The notes: generated by a model from the letters alone, not told the origin. A stretch of 64,000 nt of DNA from Flavobacterium sp. ACN2 (GCF_002303885.1 NZ_MRCM01000002.1:1-64000), one strand, 5' to 3'. Positions 9,223 to 18,744 are shown, counted from the stretch's first letter. Made by a program: numbers and translations.

Positions 9223-10980
9223 ATGAAGTTTTTAGGAAATGTAATTGCCACAGTTATTGGTATTTTTGTTTTTATTATGCTCTTCTTTTTTGGAGTAATC
9301 TTTATCGGAGTTGTTTTTGGCGGTGACGACAGTGTCTCTGTTAAATCTAATTCGGTTATTGAATTAAATTTAAAAGAAATTAAAAATGATTACGCAGGAA
9401 AATATAAAGATCCATGGGTAACTCGTTTTTCTGAACAAAAAGGCATTGGTTTAACCGATGTAATTAACGCTATTGAAGCGGCAAAAAAAGACGATAATAT
9501 CAAAGGAATTTCGATCTTAAATGATGAATCGTCTCTTGGCCTTGCACAATATAAAGATTTAAGAAATGCTTTAGAAAGCTTCAAAAAATCTGGAAAATTT
9601 GTCTGGGCTTATGCCAATACGTATTCTCAAAAAGAATATTACTTAAACTCTGTTGCCAATACCATTTATCTAAATCCAGCTGGAGATTTAGATTTTAAAG
9701 GACTTTCTTCTGAAGTTATGTTTTTTAAGGATTTTCAAGATAAATCTGGAATTCATATGGAGGTAATTCGTCACGGAAAATACAAAAGTGCCGTTGAACC
9801 TTTCTTAGACAATAAAATGAGCGATGCCAACAGAGAGCAGATTACTGCACTTTTAAACTCCATTTGGGGTATCGTTTCGGCGGATATTTCAAAAAGCAGA
9901 AATATTCCGTTACCAAAATTAAACGAAATTGCAAATGGTCTTTTGGCTAGAACTCCAGAAATGGCAAAACAGCATCATTTAGTAGATATTATTGCTTACG
10001 AAGATGTTTATCACGATGCCATTAGAAAAGTTCTAAAAGTAGATAAAGATGAAGATTACAACAAAATTTCAATCTCAGATTACACTCAAAATCATGTAAC
10101 AACTGCTTTGGCCGATACTTCAAGCGATCAGATTGCTATTATTTATGCTCAAGGCGAAATAGGAAGCGGTGAAGGCGATGTAAACACAATTGGCGAAGGT
10201 TCTATGCGCCGCTCTTTGCAAGAAGCTAGAAAAAATGATGATGTTAAAGCAATCGTCCTTAGAATTGACAGTCCAGGAGGAAGTGCGCTAACTTCTGATT
10301 TAATCTGGAGGGAAATTGAAATTACTAAAAAAGTTAAACCTGTTGTGGTTTCTATGGGTAATTATGCGGCTTCTGGCGGTTATTATATTGCCTGCAACGC
10401 CAATACAATTTTTGCTGAAAACAATACCATTACAGGATCTATTGGAGTTTTCGGAATGCTGCCAAACTTTAGTCCATTGGCAAACAAATTAGGAATCAAT
10501 TCTGAACAAGTTAAAACGCATGAAAACTCAGCAAACTACAGTCCGTTTGTTCCTGTAGATGAAAAATTCAAAGCTTTCACGTTAGAAGGAGTCGAAAAAG
10601 TATATAACACTTTTGTAACTCATGTTGCCGAAGGCCGAAAAATGACTTTTGCACAAGTGGATTCTATTGCGCAAGGTCGCGTTTGGTCAGGAACTGAAGC
10701 TTTAAAAATTGGTTTAGTGGATAAAATTGGCGGATTGAATGATGCGATTGCTGAAGCAGCTAAAATTGCTAAAGTAAAAAAATACAGTACTCAGAATTAT
10801 CCTGAATACGAAAAAACGTTAAACGATTTGTTAGCAAATCTTCCTTTTGCAAGATCGAAAGAAGCTTTCATAAAAGAAGAAATCGGCGAAGAAAACTATC
10901 TTCTTATCGAACAGGTTAAGAAATTTCAAAAACAAAAAGGAGTGCAAGCGATATTGCCCTACGGAATCAATATTTATTAA
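9223..10980 (+). CDS. sppA: Signal peptide peptidase SppA, 67K type
   Basis: A membrane-anchored serine protease that degrades cleaved signal peptides. The 585 residues fit the long (tandem-domain) SppA form. There is one N-terminal transmembrane segment (about 5-30). The Ser/Lys dyad is visible: Lys188 in YKSAVEPF of the first half, and Ser384 in NYAASGGYYIA of the second half, as in the E. coli protein. The C-terminal half also carries the conserved DSPGGSA strand. The gene is followed 12 nt later by a secreted alpha/beta hydrolase, probably in one transcript that ends at the 11957-11996 terminator. Confidence 0.95.
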   Translation: MKFLGNVIATVIGIFVFIMLFFFGVIFIGVVFGGDDSVSVKSNSVIELNLKEIKNDYAGKYKDPWVTRFSEQKGIGLTDVINAIEAAKKDDNIKGISILNDESSLGLAQYKDLRNALESFKKSGKFVWAYANTYSQKEYYLNSVANTIYLNPAGDLDFKGLSSEVMFFKDFQDKSGIHMEVIRHGKYKSAVEPFLDNKMSDANREQITALLNSIWGIVSADISKSRNIPLPKLNEIANGLLARTPEMAKQHHLVDIIAYEDVYHDAIRKVLKVDKDEDYNKISISDYTQNHVTTALADTSSDQIAIIYAQGEIGSGEGDVNTIGEGSMRRSLQEARKNDDVKAIVLRIDSPGGSALTSDLIWREIEITKKVKPVVVSMGNYAASGGYYIACNANTIFAENNTITGSIGVFGMLPNFSPLANKLGINSEQVKTHENSANYSPFVPVDEKFKAFTLEGVEKVYNTFVTHVAEGRKMTFAQVDSIAQGRVWSGTEALKIGLVDKIGGLNDAIAEAAKIAKVKKYSTQNYPEYEKTLNDLLANLPFARSKEAFIKEEIGEENYLLIEQVKKFQKQKGVQAILPYGINIY

Positions 10981-10992
10981 TTGAATTAAAAG

Positions 10993-11940
10993 ATGAATAA
11001 AGTAATTCTTTTTTTAACGGTTTTGTTTTGGAGTTTCATAAATGCTCAAGACAAAAAAGAAATCACGTTTAAGGAAACTCCGGCTATATTAAAAATTAAC
11101 AACGACCAGATTTTCGGTACGCTGACAACTCCAGATTTGACTAAAAAATTTCCGGTTGCTTTAATCATTGCTGGCTCTGGCCCAACAGACAGAAACGGGA
11201 ATAATCCGATGATGAAAAACAATTCGTTGAAAATGCTGGCAGAAGCTTTGGCTAAAAACGGAATTGCATCTTTACGATATGACAAAAGAGCTATAGGAGA
11301 AAGTAAAGCCGCAGGCGGATCTGAAGGCAGTCTGGTTTTAGAAAATTATATTCAAGATGCCAAAAGCTGGATTAATTACCTGAAACAAGACAAGCGTTTT
11401 TCTAAAATAATCATAATTGGTCATAGTGAAGGCTCTTTAATTGGCATGGTTGCCAGTGCAAAAGCAGACAAATTTGTATCTATTGCGGGCGCGGGCGAAC
11501 CGGCAGATCAAATTCTGAAAACACAGATTGGTGCCAAATCAATGAAACAGTTAAACGATATGACTTTTCCGATTATCGATAGTTTAAAAAACGGATTTCA
11601 GGTTAAAAAAATTGATCCAATGTTGAATTCTCTTTTCAGACCAAGCATTCAACCCTATTTGATTTCGTGGTTTAAATACAATCCGCAGACCGAAATACAA
11701 AAACTGACTATTCCTGTTTTACTAGTACAAGGAAATAATGATATTCAAATTGCAGTAAAAGATGCAGAGAATTTAAAACAAGCCAACAAAAATGCAGATT
11801 TGCAGATTATTGATAAAATGAATCATATCATGAAAATTGTTGATGGCAATCAGGAAGCTAATTTGGCTACCTACAACAATGAAACACTTCCTATTTCGGA
11901 AGTCTTGGTCGAAAAGATAGTTTCATTTATTCAGAAATAA
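10993..11940 (+). CDS. Secreted alpha/beta hydrolase
   Basis: A 315-residue serine hydrolase with an N-terminal signal peptide (1-18, ending FINA-Q). The core shows an oxyanion-type segment IIAGSGPTDRNGNN (about 54-67), the nucleophile elbow GHSEG with Ser145, an acidic residue in VQGNNDIQI and a histidine in KMNHIMK near the C terminus, so a full triad is likely. It resembles the esterase/dienelactone-hydrolase-like proteins often annotated as alpha/beta hydrolases in Flavobacterium. The substrate is unknown. The location is periplasmic or outer surface; it lacks a T9SS sorting domain. It lies 12 nt downstream of sppA. Confidence 0.85.
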   Translation: MNKVILFLTVLFWSFINAQDKKEITFKETPAILKINNDQIFGTLTTPDLTKKFPVALIIAGSGPTDRNGNNPMMKNNSLKMLAEALAKNGIASLRYDKRAIGESKAAGGSEGSLVLENYIQDAKSWINYLKQDKRFSKIIIIGHSEGSLIGMVASAKADKFVSIAGAGEPADQILKTQIGAKSMKQLNDMTFPIIDSLKNGFQVKKIDPMLNSLFRPSIQPYLISWFKYNPQTEIQKLTIPVLLVQGNNDIQIAVKDAENLKQANKNADLQIIDKMNHIMKIVDGNQEANLATYNNETLPISEVLVEKIVSFIQK

Positions 11941-11956
11941 TAAAATAAATTCACTT

Positions 11957-11996
11957 AAAAATCCGTTTTGAAAATAGTTCTTAACGGATTTTTTTT
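11957..11996 (+). terminator. Terminator of the sppA-hydrolase unit
   Basis: AAAATCCGTT pairs with AACGGATTTT around a 15-nt loop and is followed by a run of T. It lies 17 nt after the hydrolase stop. Confidence 0.85.
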
Positions 11997-12065
11997 ATTT
12001 AACAATTTTAATAAAATTCTTACTTTTTTAAGAAAACTTTATCTGCAAACTGTAGTAAAAAAAAC

Positions 12066-12073
12066 TATTTTTG
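12066..12073 (+). promoter_or_regulatory. -7 element (TATTTTTG) for the AsmA-like gene
   Basis: TATTTTTG fits TAnnTTTG and lies 43 nt before the ATG, after the preceding terminator. The -33 element is not clear. Confidence 0.45.
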
Positions 12074-12116
12074 CAGGAGTCGATTTTAAAATGTTAACCC
12101 TCAAATCTATTAATAT

Positions 12117-14714
12117 ATGCTAAAAAAAGTTTTAAAAATAAGTGCCATAGTTATTGTGGTATTTGTTGCTGCCTTATTTGCCATTCCGTTTTTGTTTAAA
12201 GACCAAATCAAATCTAAAATCGTCGAAGCAATTAACGAAAGTGTTGACGCCAAAGTAAGTTTTACAGATGCCGATTTAAGTTTATTTAAAAATTTTCCAA
12301 ATGCAACGGTTGGAATCGAGAAATTAGTTATCATCAACAAAGCTCCTTTTGAAGGAGACACATTGGTTTCTTTAGGAGAATTAAATTTAAAAATGAGCGT
12401 TAAAGAACTTTTCAAAGGAAAAGATGAACCTTTAAGCATTCAGGGAATCAGTTCTACAAACGGATTAATAAAAATTATTTTCAATAAAGATGGTGTCGGA
12501 AACTTCGATATTGCCTTAAAAGACAAAAAAGAAGATAAAAAAGATGAAGCAAGCAAACCACTTGCGCTTAAAATTCAAAACTATAAGATTGAGAATTTTA
12601 CTTTTAGATACATCGATCAAGGTTCTAAAATTAAAATGGTAATTGACAGTTTAAACCACGAAGGAACTGGAGATTTTACCAATTCAAAATTAGATTTGAC
12701 AACAAAATCTACTGCAAAAGTTTCATTGGACATGGATAAAATGAATTACATGAAAAATGTGAAACTGACTTTAGATGCCGTTCTTGGAATTGATTTAGAG
12801 AAGAGCAAATATACTTTCAAAGAAAATAAAGCTTTAATCAATCAATTGCCTTTAGAGTTTGACGGATTTATCCAAATGACTGAAAAAGCTCAGATTTACG
12901 ATTTGAAATTCAAAACGCCTACTTCATCGTTTACAAACTTCTTAGGTTTAATTCCTTCGGCGTACGCCTCTAGTTTAGAAGGTGTAAAAACGACTGGAGA
13001 TTTTACTGTAAATGGTTTTGCAAAAGGTGAATTGACAGATACAACAGTTCCTAAATTTAATATCAAAATTGCATCAAACAACTCTTCTTTTCAATATCCA
13101 AACCTTCCAAAATCGGTTCAGAATATTGTAATTGATACGAAAATCATTAACGAAACTGGAATCTTAAATGATACTTACGTTAATTTAGATAAGTTATCTT
13201 TCAGAATTGACCAGGATGTTTTTAGCGCTAAAGCGAATATCAAAAACATAACGGTAAATCCAATTGTAGATGCAGCTTTAAAAGGAACAATCAACCTAGC
13301 TAATCTTTCGAAAGCCTACCCAATTAAAATGGATAAGCCTTTGGCAGGTATTTTAAAAGCTGACGTTACAACAAATTTTGATATGGCTTCTGTAGAAAAA
13401 AGTCAATATCAAAACATAAAAAATGCGGGTACAATGAGTTTGTCAGGATTTAAATATACTGATGAAAACAATAAAGCAATGAACATCAGTACAGCATTGG
13501 TCGAATTTAATCCGAGTAAAATCAACTTAAAACAATTTGATGCTACAACTGGAAAAAGTGATATTAGCATTAACGGGGTTTTAGAAAATTTCTATGGTTT
13601 TATGTTTAAAAAACAAGAACTAAGAGGAAATTTCAACATGAGCTCAAAACAATTGGCTGTTGATGATTTTATGACTTCTGGCGAACCTGCAACTGCAAAA
13701 ACAGAAGCGAAACCAGCTGAAGCGATGAAGATTCCGGCTTTCTTAAACTGTACTTTAAATGCTAAAGCGACAACCGTTTTATACGATAATTTAAAACTTC
13801 AGGATGTTGCTGGAACATTAATTATTAAAGACGAGAAAGCAACTCTTCAAAACTTTAAAACAAATATCTTCGGCGGATCAATTGGTCTTAACGGAGCCGT
13901 TTCTACAAAAGAAAAAGTACCTACGTTTGATATGAACTTAGGATTCAATCAAGTTGATATTGCACAGACTTTTACACAGTTGGACATGATGAAAAAAATC
14001 GCTCCAATTGCGGGAATCATCAACGGAAAATTAAATTCGACTATCAAATTGAATGGTAATTTGGATGCAAAAGAATTGACTCCAGATCTTAAATCAATTT
14101 CAGGAGATTTATTAGGCCAATTATTATCAACTACGGTAAATGCCCAAAATTCAACTGTTTTAAATTCCCTTACTTCAAATGTTAAGTTTTTAGATTTGAA
14201 CAAATTAAATCTAAATGATTTGAAAATGGCATTAACGTTTGATAACGGAAAGGTAAACGTAAAACCATTCGATATTAAATATCAAGATATTAAAGCTACA
14301 GTTGGCGGAACTCACGGTTTTGACCAAACCATGAATTACACGATTAAATTTGATGTTCCTGCTAAATATTTAGGAACTGAAGCGAATAATCTAATCGCAA
14401 AATTATCTCCTGCTGATGCTGCAAAATTGGAAAACATTCCAATTAATGCGGCTTTGACAGGTAACTTTTCAAATCCAAAAATTAGTACAGATATGAAAGC
14501 TGCTGTAAGCAATTTGACTACACAATTGGTTAATCAGCAAAAAGAAAAACTGACTCAAAAAGGAACTTCAGCGCTTACAGATTTAATCAATAAAAATACT
14601 AAAGCGAAAGATACAACTCAAGCAGCTAAAACTGAAAAAGAGCAAAAAACTCAGGAAGTAACTAAAAAAGCGAGTGATTTATTGAATGGATTGTTTAAGA
14701 AGAAGAATCCATAA
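12117..14714 (+). CDS. AsmA-family envelope protein
   Basis: An 865-residue protein with one N-terminal transmembrane segment (about 6-28, LKISAIVIVVFVAALFAIPF) and the AsmA start signature (FKDQIKSKIVEAINE...VSFTDADLSLFKNFP). A long beta-rich body follows, then an AsmA C-terminal region with GSIGLNGAVST and IKATVGGTHGFDQTMNYTI segments. The last ~60 residues are Gln/Lys/Thr-rich and helical. AsmA/TamB-like proteins are thought to form periplasmic bridge or groove structures that move phospholipids between membranes or help outer-membrane assembly; which role applies here is not known. Monocistronic, with a palindromic repeat and a bidirectional terminator downstream. Confidence 0.88.
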   Translation: MLKKVLKISAIVIVVFVAALFAIPFLFKDQIKSKIVEAINESVDAKVSFTDADLSLFKNFPNATVGIEKLVIINKAPFEGDTLVSLGELNLKMSVKELFKGKDEPLSIQGISSTNGLIKIIFNKDGVGNFDIALKDKKEDKKDEASKPLALKIQNYKIENFTFRYIDQGSKIKMVIDSLNHEGTGDFTNSKLDLTTKSTAKVSLDMDKMNYMKNVKLTLDAVLGIDLEKSKYTFKENKALINQLPLEFDGFIQMTEKAQIYDLKFKTPTSSFTNFLGLIPSAYASSLEGVKTTGDFTVNGFAKGELTDTTVPKFNIKIASNNSSFQYPNLPKSVQNIVIDTKIINETGILNDTYVNLDKLSFRIDQDVFSAKANIKNITVNPIVDAALKGTINLANLSKAYPIKMDKPLAGILKADVTTNFDMASVEKSQYQNIKNAGTMSLSGFKYTDENNKAMNISTALVEFNPSKINLKQFDATTGKSDISINGVLENFYGFMFKKQELRGNFNMSSKQLAVDDFMTSGEPATAKTEAKPAEAMKIPAFLNCTLNAKATTVLYDNLKLQDVAGTLIIKDEKATLQNFKTNIFGGSIGLNGAVSTKEKVPTFDMNLGFNQVDIAQTFTQLDMMKKIAPIAGIINGKLNSTIKLNGNLDAKELTPDLKSISGDLLGQLLSTTVNAQNSTVLNSLTSNVKFLDLNKLNLNDLKMALTFDNGKVNVKPFDIKYQDIKATVGGTHGFDQTMNYTIKFDVPAKYLGTEANNLIAKLSPADAAKLENIPINAALTGNFSNPKISTDMKAAVSNLTTQLVNQQKEKLTQKGTSALTDLINKNTKAKDTTQAAKTEKEQKTQEVTKKASDLLNGLFKKKNP

Positions 14715-14718
14715 AAAA

Positions 14719-14824
14719 GTTGCTAAGGTTCTAAGATACTAAGATACTAAGATACTAAGACACTAAGTTTCTCTAAAGCTTAAAAAACTTAGAACCTCAG
14801 TATCTTAGAAACTTAGCATCTTTT
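14719..14824. repeat. Intergenic palindrome with internal 8-bp tandem units
   Basis: The left arm contains four or more units of the type AGATACTAAG. The right arm (from about 14785) is the complementary series (CTTAGAACCTCAGTATCTTAG). The two arms pair over about 40 nt, and the left arm carries extra tandem copies. This is the clearest member of a repeat family also seen at 28015-28080 and probably at 1-207. It sits between the AsmA gene and the convergent GT9 gene. Confidence 0.85.
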
Positions 14825-14828
14825 AAAA

Positions 14829-14858
14829 AAAAATCCTGTTCGAATGAACAGGATTTTT
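14829..14858. terminator. Bidirectional terminator
   Basis: AAATCCTGTTC, a GAAT loop and GAACAGGATTT form an 11-bp stem, with A-runs on the left and T-runs on the right. It can therefore end both the AsmA (+) and GT9 (-) transcripts. Confidence 0.88.
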
Positions 14859-14864
14859 TTGTTA

Positions 14865-15947
14865 TTATATTGCTCTTGAATAAAAATTTAATCTACCGTT
14901 ATTCAAAATTGAATTTATTGTTTTTATGTATTGTTTTTTGGTGTAGAGATTAACATCTATTCCGATACTACAATTGTCATACGGTTCATATTTTTTCAAA
15001 TTAGATACAGAAAACAATCCAATAGTTGGGGTATGTACCGAGCTTGATAAATGCATAATTCCGCTGTCGGCACCAATAAACAAATCTGCATTTGCAATAA
15101 CAGATCCTATTTCTCGAATATCTTTACTGTAAAATGTGGGTGCCTTAAATCCAATTTGCGACACATTTTCTACAGGTAAAATCTCAATAATGTTATAATC
15201 TTTATACTCTGAAGTAAGTTGAGAATAAAATTTTTCCCACCATTCCTCCGACAGACATTTTGTTCCTGTTGCATAGGTAAAAATACAAATCGTCTTTTTA
15301 TCGTTATTCGTTAGTTCGCTTAATATCTTTCTTCCTTCTGCAATTTCAGAAGCTGATAATTTAAGTTCTAAAGGAGCAATTATTTTATTGCTATTTGTTG
15401 GTAGTCTCAGTTTTGAAAGATAATTGCGGAAATTATAAACAGGGTATTTTGCAATATGTTCAAAATCACTTTTATGTTCTGTTTCTTCCTCATTCGAGTC
15501 TCCAAAAAACTTGTATTTAGCATTTGAAAATTGAACTGCTAATCGTCCAGAAGAAGAGTTTTGATCTACGTTAATCGCTAAGTCATATGGTGTCCTCTTT
15601 AATGAAATCCAGACTTTTGAATAGGCCAGCAAACTTTTAAATGGTTTTTTAGGCAGATGAATTATTTTGTCAACAGTATCGTATTTTTCAAAAATAATTG
15701 GAGCCAAAGTTCCTTTTACAAATAAATCAATTTTACAATTTGGAAACATTTCAGACACTTCCTGAACAAGTGGCGTAATTAACAAAAGGTTTCCTAATCT
15801 TCCATTTGGTCTACAGATCAGAACTTTTTTGATCTCGCTCTTATCGACCAAAATAAAATCGTCCTGCATATTTGTCTTTCCAACATTCTTAGTCAGATTC
15901 CGCATTATGCTACGTCTGTGTACGTTTATTTTGCTTAAAACACTCAT
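14865..15947 (-). CDS. Glycosyltransferase family 9 (heptosyltransferase-like)
   Basis: A 360-residue GT-B glycosyltransferase of family GT9, the family of ADP-heptose:LPS heptosyltransferases. Visible are the N-terminal motif RPNGRLGNLLLITPLVQEV (about 50-68) and the C-terminal nucleotide-sugar region IANADLFIGADSGIMHLSSS (about 288-307) followed by TPTIGLFS. It probably adds a sugar to LPS or another surface glycan from the cytoplasmic face. Donor and acceptor cannot be read, and heptose is not assured in Bacteroidota. The first ~30 residues are not conserved, and the internal ATG codons at about 15 and 27 are alternative starts. No other glycan genes are nearby, so it is an isolated gene. 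Confidence 0.87.
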   Translation of the reverse strand: MSVLSKINVHRRSIMRNLTKNVGKTNMQDDFILVDKSEIKKVLICRPNGRLGNLLLITPLVQEVSEMFPNCKIDLFVKGTLAPIIFEKYDTVDKIIHLPKKPFKSLLAYSKVWISLKRTPYDLAINVDQNSSSGRLAVQFSNAKYKFFGDSNEEETEHKSDFEHIAKYPVYNFRNYLSKLRLPTNSNKIIAPLELKLSASEIAEGRKILSELTNNDKKTICIFTYATGTKCLSEEWWEKFYSQLTSEYKDYNIIEILPVENVSQIGFKAPTFYSKDIREIGSVIANADLFIGADSGIMHLSSSVHTPTIGLFSVSNLKKYEPYDNCSIGIDVNLYTKKQYIKTINSILNNGRLNFYSRAI

Positions 15948-16052
15948 TTATGGAATAATTTATTAATTATAAAATCTTAATTAAATTTTAGAAATAGTGG
16001 CAGTCTCAAATCTACCTTCTTTTATTATCTAAAAATAAATTCTTCCAATAAG

Positions 16053-16079
16053 CATTTGTTACAAAATTGTAACCAAATG
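16053..16079. promoter_or_regulatory. Palindrome CATTTG-TTACAA / TTGTAA-CCAAATG
   Basis: A near-perfect 27-nt dyad with a GTTACAA-AA-TTGTAAC core, about 105 nt upstream of the GT9 start and in the 249-nt gap behind DUF2797. It lacks a U tail and looks more like an operator than a terminator. No binding protein is known to me. Confidence 0.5.
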
Positions 16080-16196
16080 TATCATCATTTACACTTTTTT
16101 GTGTTTTGGAATTGAGCTAAAATTACAATAAATTATCACAGAATTAACAAATTAATAGACGATTACGCAATAAACATCGACAACTCCTTAGAAAAC

Positions 16197-16991
16197 CTAG
16201 ACATTTATTGAAACCACATACCCTTCCGAACCGCGAATATTAAAAACGGTACCGTCCTCAAATAGTAAATATTGACCTTTAATACCCGTTAATTTTCCGC
16301 TAAAAGAAGGTGTTTTATCAAGATTTAAACTGTTCACTTTAGCCGGATAACTCAAAACGGGATACTGAAGTTCGTAAACATCATTTTTTTCAGCATAAAA
16401 ATAATCTCTAACTTCTGTTGGAATTAAGCTTTCAATTTTTGCTTTCTCTGCGATTAAATCAAAACTTTCAACAGCGTTTTGCAACATTTTTCTCCAATTG
16501 GTTTTGTCTGTATAATGGTCTTTTAATGCTACCTCTGTTATTCCTGCCAAATATCGATTTGGAACCTCAACAATGGCAATCGCTTGAGAAGCACCTTGAT
16601 CGATCCAACGAGTTGGGACTTGCGATTTGCGAGTCACTCCAACTTTTATTTCACAAGCCGAAGCCAAATACACCACGTGTGGCTGCAATTGCGCTTTTGA
16701 TTCATATTCTAAATCTCTATCTGCAATTCCTAAGTGCGCTGTACTCAATTCTGGTCTCATAATCCAATCTCCTACTGCAGGACTTGAATAAAAACACTCG
16801 TAACAGAAACCTTGTCGGTATATTTTTTTCTTTTTACCGCAATTTAAACATTGACAGCCCACAAAATTGATTTCAATTTCTTTATCTAATAATTGATTAA
16901 CATTTAAGAAACTATCTTCGAAAACCAAATAATATTGAATTGGACTTCCAAGTTCGGTTTGCATTTTTGTGAGTACGCCTTGATATTGCAT
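16197..16991 (-). CDS. DUF2797 protein with CxxC...CxxC zinc-site-like motif
   Basis: A 264-residue cytoplasmic protein of family DUF2797. Near the N terminus are Cys46, Cys48, Cys51, Cys63 and Cys66 arranged as CxCLNC...GFCYEC, a likely structural zinc site. The family-defining segment VYLASACEIKVGVTRKSQVPTRWIDQGA starts at about residue 107. Its VYLA...VGVTR strand pattern resembles the start of a GIY-YIG nuclease fold, but I do not see a full catalytic set, so that link is only a suggestion. No function is established. Its upstream region (16992-17232) is shared with the divergent GH3 gene; both gene starts face this 241-nt gap. Confidence 0.85.
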   Translation of the reverse strand: MQYQGVLTKMQTELGSPIQYYLVFEDSFLNVNQLLDKEIEINFVGCQCLNCGKKKKIYRQGFCYECFYSSPAVGDWIMRPELSTAHLGIADRDLEYESKAQLQPHVVYLASACEIKVGVTRKSQVPTRWIDQGASQAIAIVEVPNRYLAGITEVALKDHYTDKTNWRKMLQNAVESFDLIAEKAKIESLIPTEVRDYFYAEKNDVYELQYPVLSYPAKVNSLNLDKTPSFSGKLTGIKGQYLLFEDGTVFNIRGSEGYVVSINV

Positions 16992-17054
16992 CCGTATTTT
17001 TTATTTATAATTGCTGATTTAGATTTATCAAAAGATTTAAAATTTTTGTGTTAA

Positions 17055-17095
17055 AATTCGACTTATTAGGTAGAATCTTTACCTTAAATCGAATT
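17055..17095. promoter_or_regulatory. Imperfect inverted repeat between DUF2797 and GH3 genes
   Basis: AATTCGA...GGTA and TACC...TCGAATT form a dyad with a small internal mismatch. It lies just upstream of the predicted GH3 -7 element at 17115 and so could be an operator for either divergent gene. The evidence is symmetry only. Confidence 0.35.
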
Positions 17096-17114
17096 GTTTA
17101 TTACAAAAAAATAT

Positions 17115-17122
17115 TATTTTTG
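17115..17122 (+). promoter_or_regulatory. -7 element (TATTTTTG) for the GH3 gene
   Basis: TATTTTTG matches TAnnTTTG. If used, the 5' leader would be about 105 nt, which is long for this region. The next 110 nt hold no other good match. Confidence 0.4.
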
Positions 17123-17232
17123 ATATGAAGACAAAGTTACTATTTGTCTATCGATATTCAAATTTTAAGTTTTTTGTTTTATATAGATTGTAAGATTTAA
17201 AACCTAAAATTAGCTAACTAAAAAACAGATTC

Positions 17233-18744
17233 ATGCCTTTATCTATTATCAATTCGTTTGCATCTTGGGTTCTTAAACAAAGGATTCATCAAATAGAGCT
17301 TTTTTTAAAATACCCAAATGAAGTTCAGGAAGAATTATTGCACAACTTATTGACGGCATCTGAAAATACGGTTATTGGAAAACAATATGATTTCTCGAGT
17401 ATTAACTCTTATCAAACCTTTTCAGAAAGAGTTCCAATTGCAACTTATGAAGAATTACAACCGCTAATCGAACGTACGCGTTTAGGCGAGCAAAATGTGT
17501 TTTGGGAAACGCCAATTAAATGGTTTGCCAAATCTAGCGGAACTACAAATGCAAAAAGTAAATTTATTCCAGTAAGTAACGAAGCTTTGGAAGATTGCCA
17601 TTATAAAGGAAGTAAAGACCTTTTGTGTCTTTATTTGAATAATAATGAAGATTCTGAATTGTTTTTGGGTAAAAGCCTTCGTTTGGGAGGAAGTTCTCAG
17701 ATTTATGAAAACAACAATACTTTCTTTGGCGATTTATCGGCAATTTTGATTGAAAACATGCCTATTTGGGCTGAATTTAGCAGTACGCCTAGCAGTAAAA
17801 CTTCGTTAATGAGCGAATGGGAAACTAAAATGGCTGCAATTATCAACGAAACTAAAAATGAAAACGTAACCAGTTTTGCTGGAGTTCCTTCTTGGATGCT
17901 GGTTTTAATGAATAAAGTTTTAGAAAATACTGGCAAACAGAGTTTATTGGAAATTTGGCCGAATCTTGAAGTCTATTTTCATGGCGGAGTAAGTTTTTCT
18001 CCGTACAAAGAACAATACAAGAAAATTTTACCAAGTAAAGATTTTAAATATTATGAAATCTACAACGCTTCTGAAGGGTTCTTTGCTATTCAAGATTTAA
18101 ATAACTCAAGCGATTTATTATTGATGTTGGATTATGGAATTTTCTACGAATTTATTCCGATGGATACTTTTGGAACTCCAAACCAAAAAGTAGTTCGTCT
18201 GGCCGATGTAGAATTGAATAAAAATTACGCCATTGTTATTACTACCAATTCTGGTTTATGGCGTTATTTGATTGGAGATACAGTTCGTTTTACTTCTTTA
18301 AATCCGTACAGAATTAGAGTTACGGGAAGAACCAAACATCATATTAATGTTTTTGGTGAAGAATTAATGGTAGAAAATACTGATCAGGCTATTGCAAAAG
18401 CTTGTCAGGTAACCCAAACTGAAGTGATCGATTATACAGTAGCTCCTATTTTTATGCAAGATAAAGAAAAAGGCGCTCACGAATGGATGATTGAATTTAA
18501 GAAACATCCTGCTGATGTTAGTCTTTTCCAAAAAGTTTTAGACGAAACGTTGCAGACTTTAAACTCAGATTACGAAGCAAAACGTTACAACAATATGACT
18601 CTTAATCCTTTGGTGATTAATGTGGCTCGTGAAAATCTATTTTATGATTGGCTGAAAGAAAGAGATAAATTGGGCGGCCAACATAAGATTCCGAGATTAT
18701 CGAATCAGAGAGATTATTTGGAGCAGTTAAAAGAAATGTGTTAA
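17233..18744 (+). CDS. GH3-family acyl-adenylate/amino-acid conjugase-like protein
   Basis: A 503-residue member of the GH3 family, best known from plants, where it joins amino acids to auxin or jasmonate through an acyl-adenylate. Visible are the ATP-binding motif FAKSSGTTNAKSKFIPVS (98-115), the second adenylate motif YNASEGFFA (277-285), and a third GDTVRFTS...IRVTGRTKHHINVFGEE region ending the large domain, followed by the small C-terminal lid. Bacterial GH3 proteins are common in Bacteroidota but their substrates are unknown. A small membrane protein gene follows within 20 nt. Nothing else nearby hints at the substrate. Confidence 0.9.
   Translation: MPLSIINSFASWVLKQRIHQIELFLKYPNEVQEELLHNLLTASENTVIGKQYDFSSINSYQTFSERVPIATYEELQPLIERTRLGEQNVFWETPIKWFAKSSGTTNAKSKFIPVSNEALEDCHYKGSKDLLCLYLNNNEDSELFLGKSLRLGGSSQIYENNNTFFGDLSAILIENMPIWAEFSSTPSSKTSLMSEWETKMAAIINETKNENVTSFAGVPSWMLVLMNKVLENTGKQSLLEIWPNLEVYFHGGVSFSPYKEQYKKILPSKDFKYYEIYNASEGFFAIQDLNNSSDLLLMLDYGIFYEFIPMDTFGTPNQKVVRLADVELNKNYAIVITTNSGLWRYLIGDTVRFTSLNPYRIRVTGRTKHHINVFGEELMVENTDQAIAKACQVTQTEVIDYTVAPIFMQDKEKGAHEWMIEFKKHPADVSLFQKVLDETLQTLNSDYEAKRYNNMTLNPLVINVARENLFYDWLKERDKLGGQHKIPRLSNQRDYLEQLKEMC

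Noticed and set aside
14865..15947. LPS biosynthesis island
   Set aside because: Only one glycosyltransferase is present, flanked by unrelated core genes.
17233..18744. Plant-to-bacterium gene transfer for GH3
   Set aside because: Codon use and base composition match the neighbours, and the family is common in Bacteroidota.
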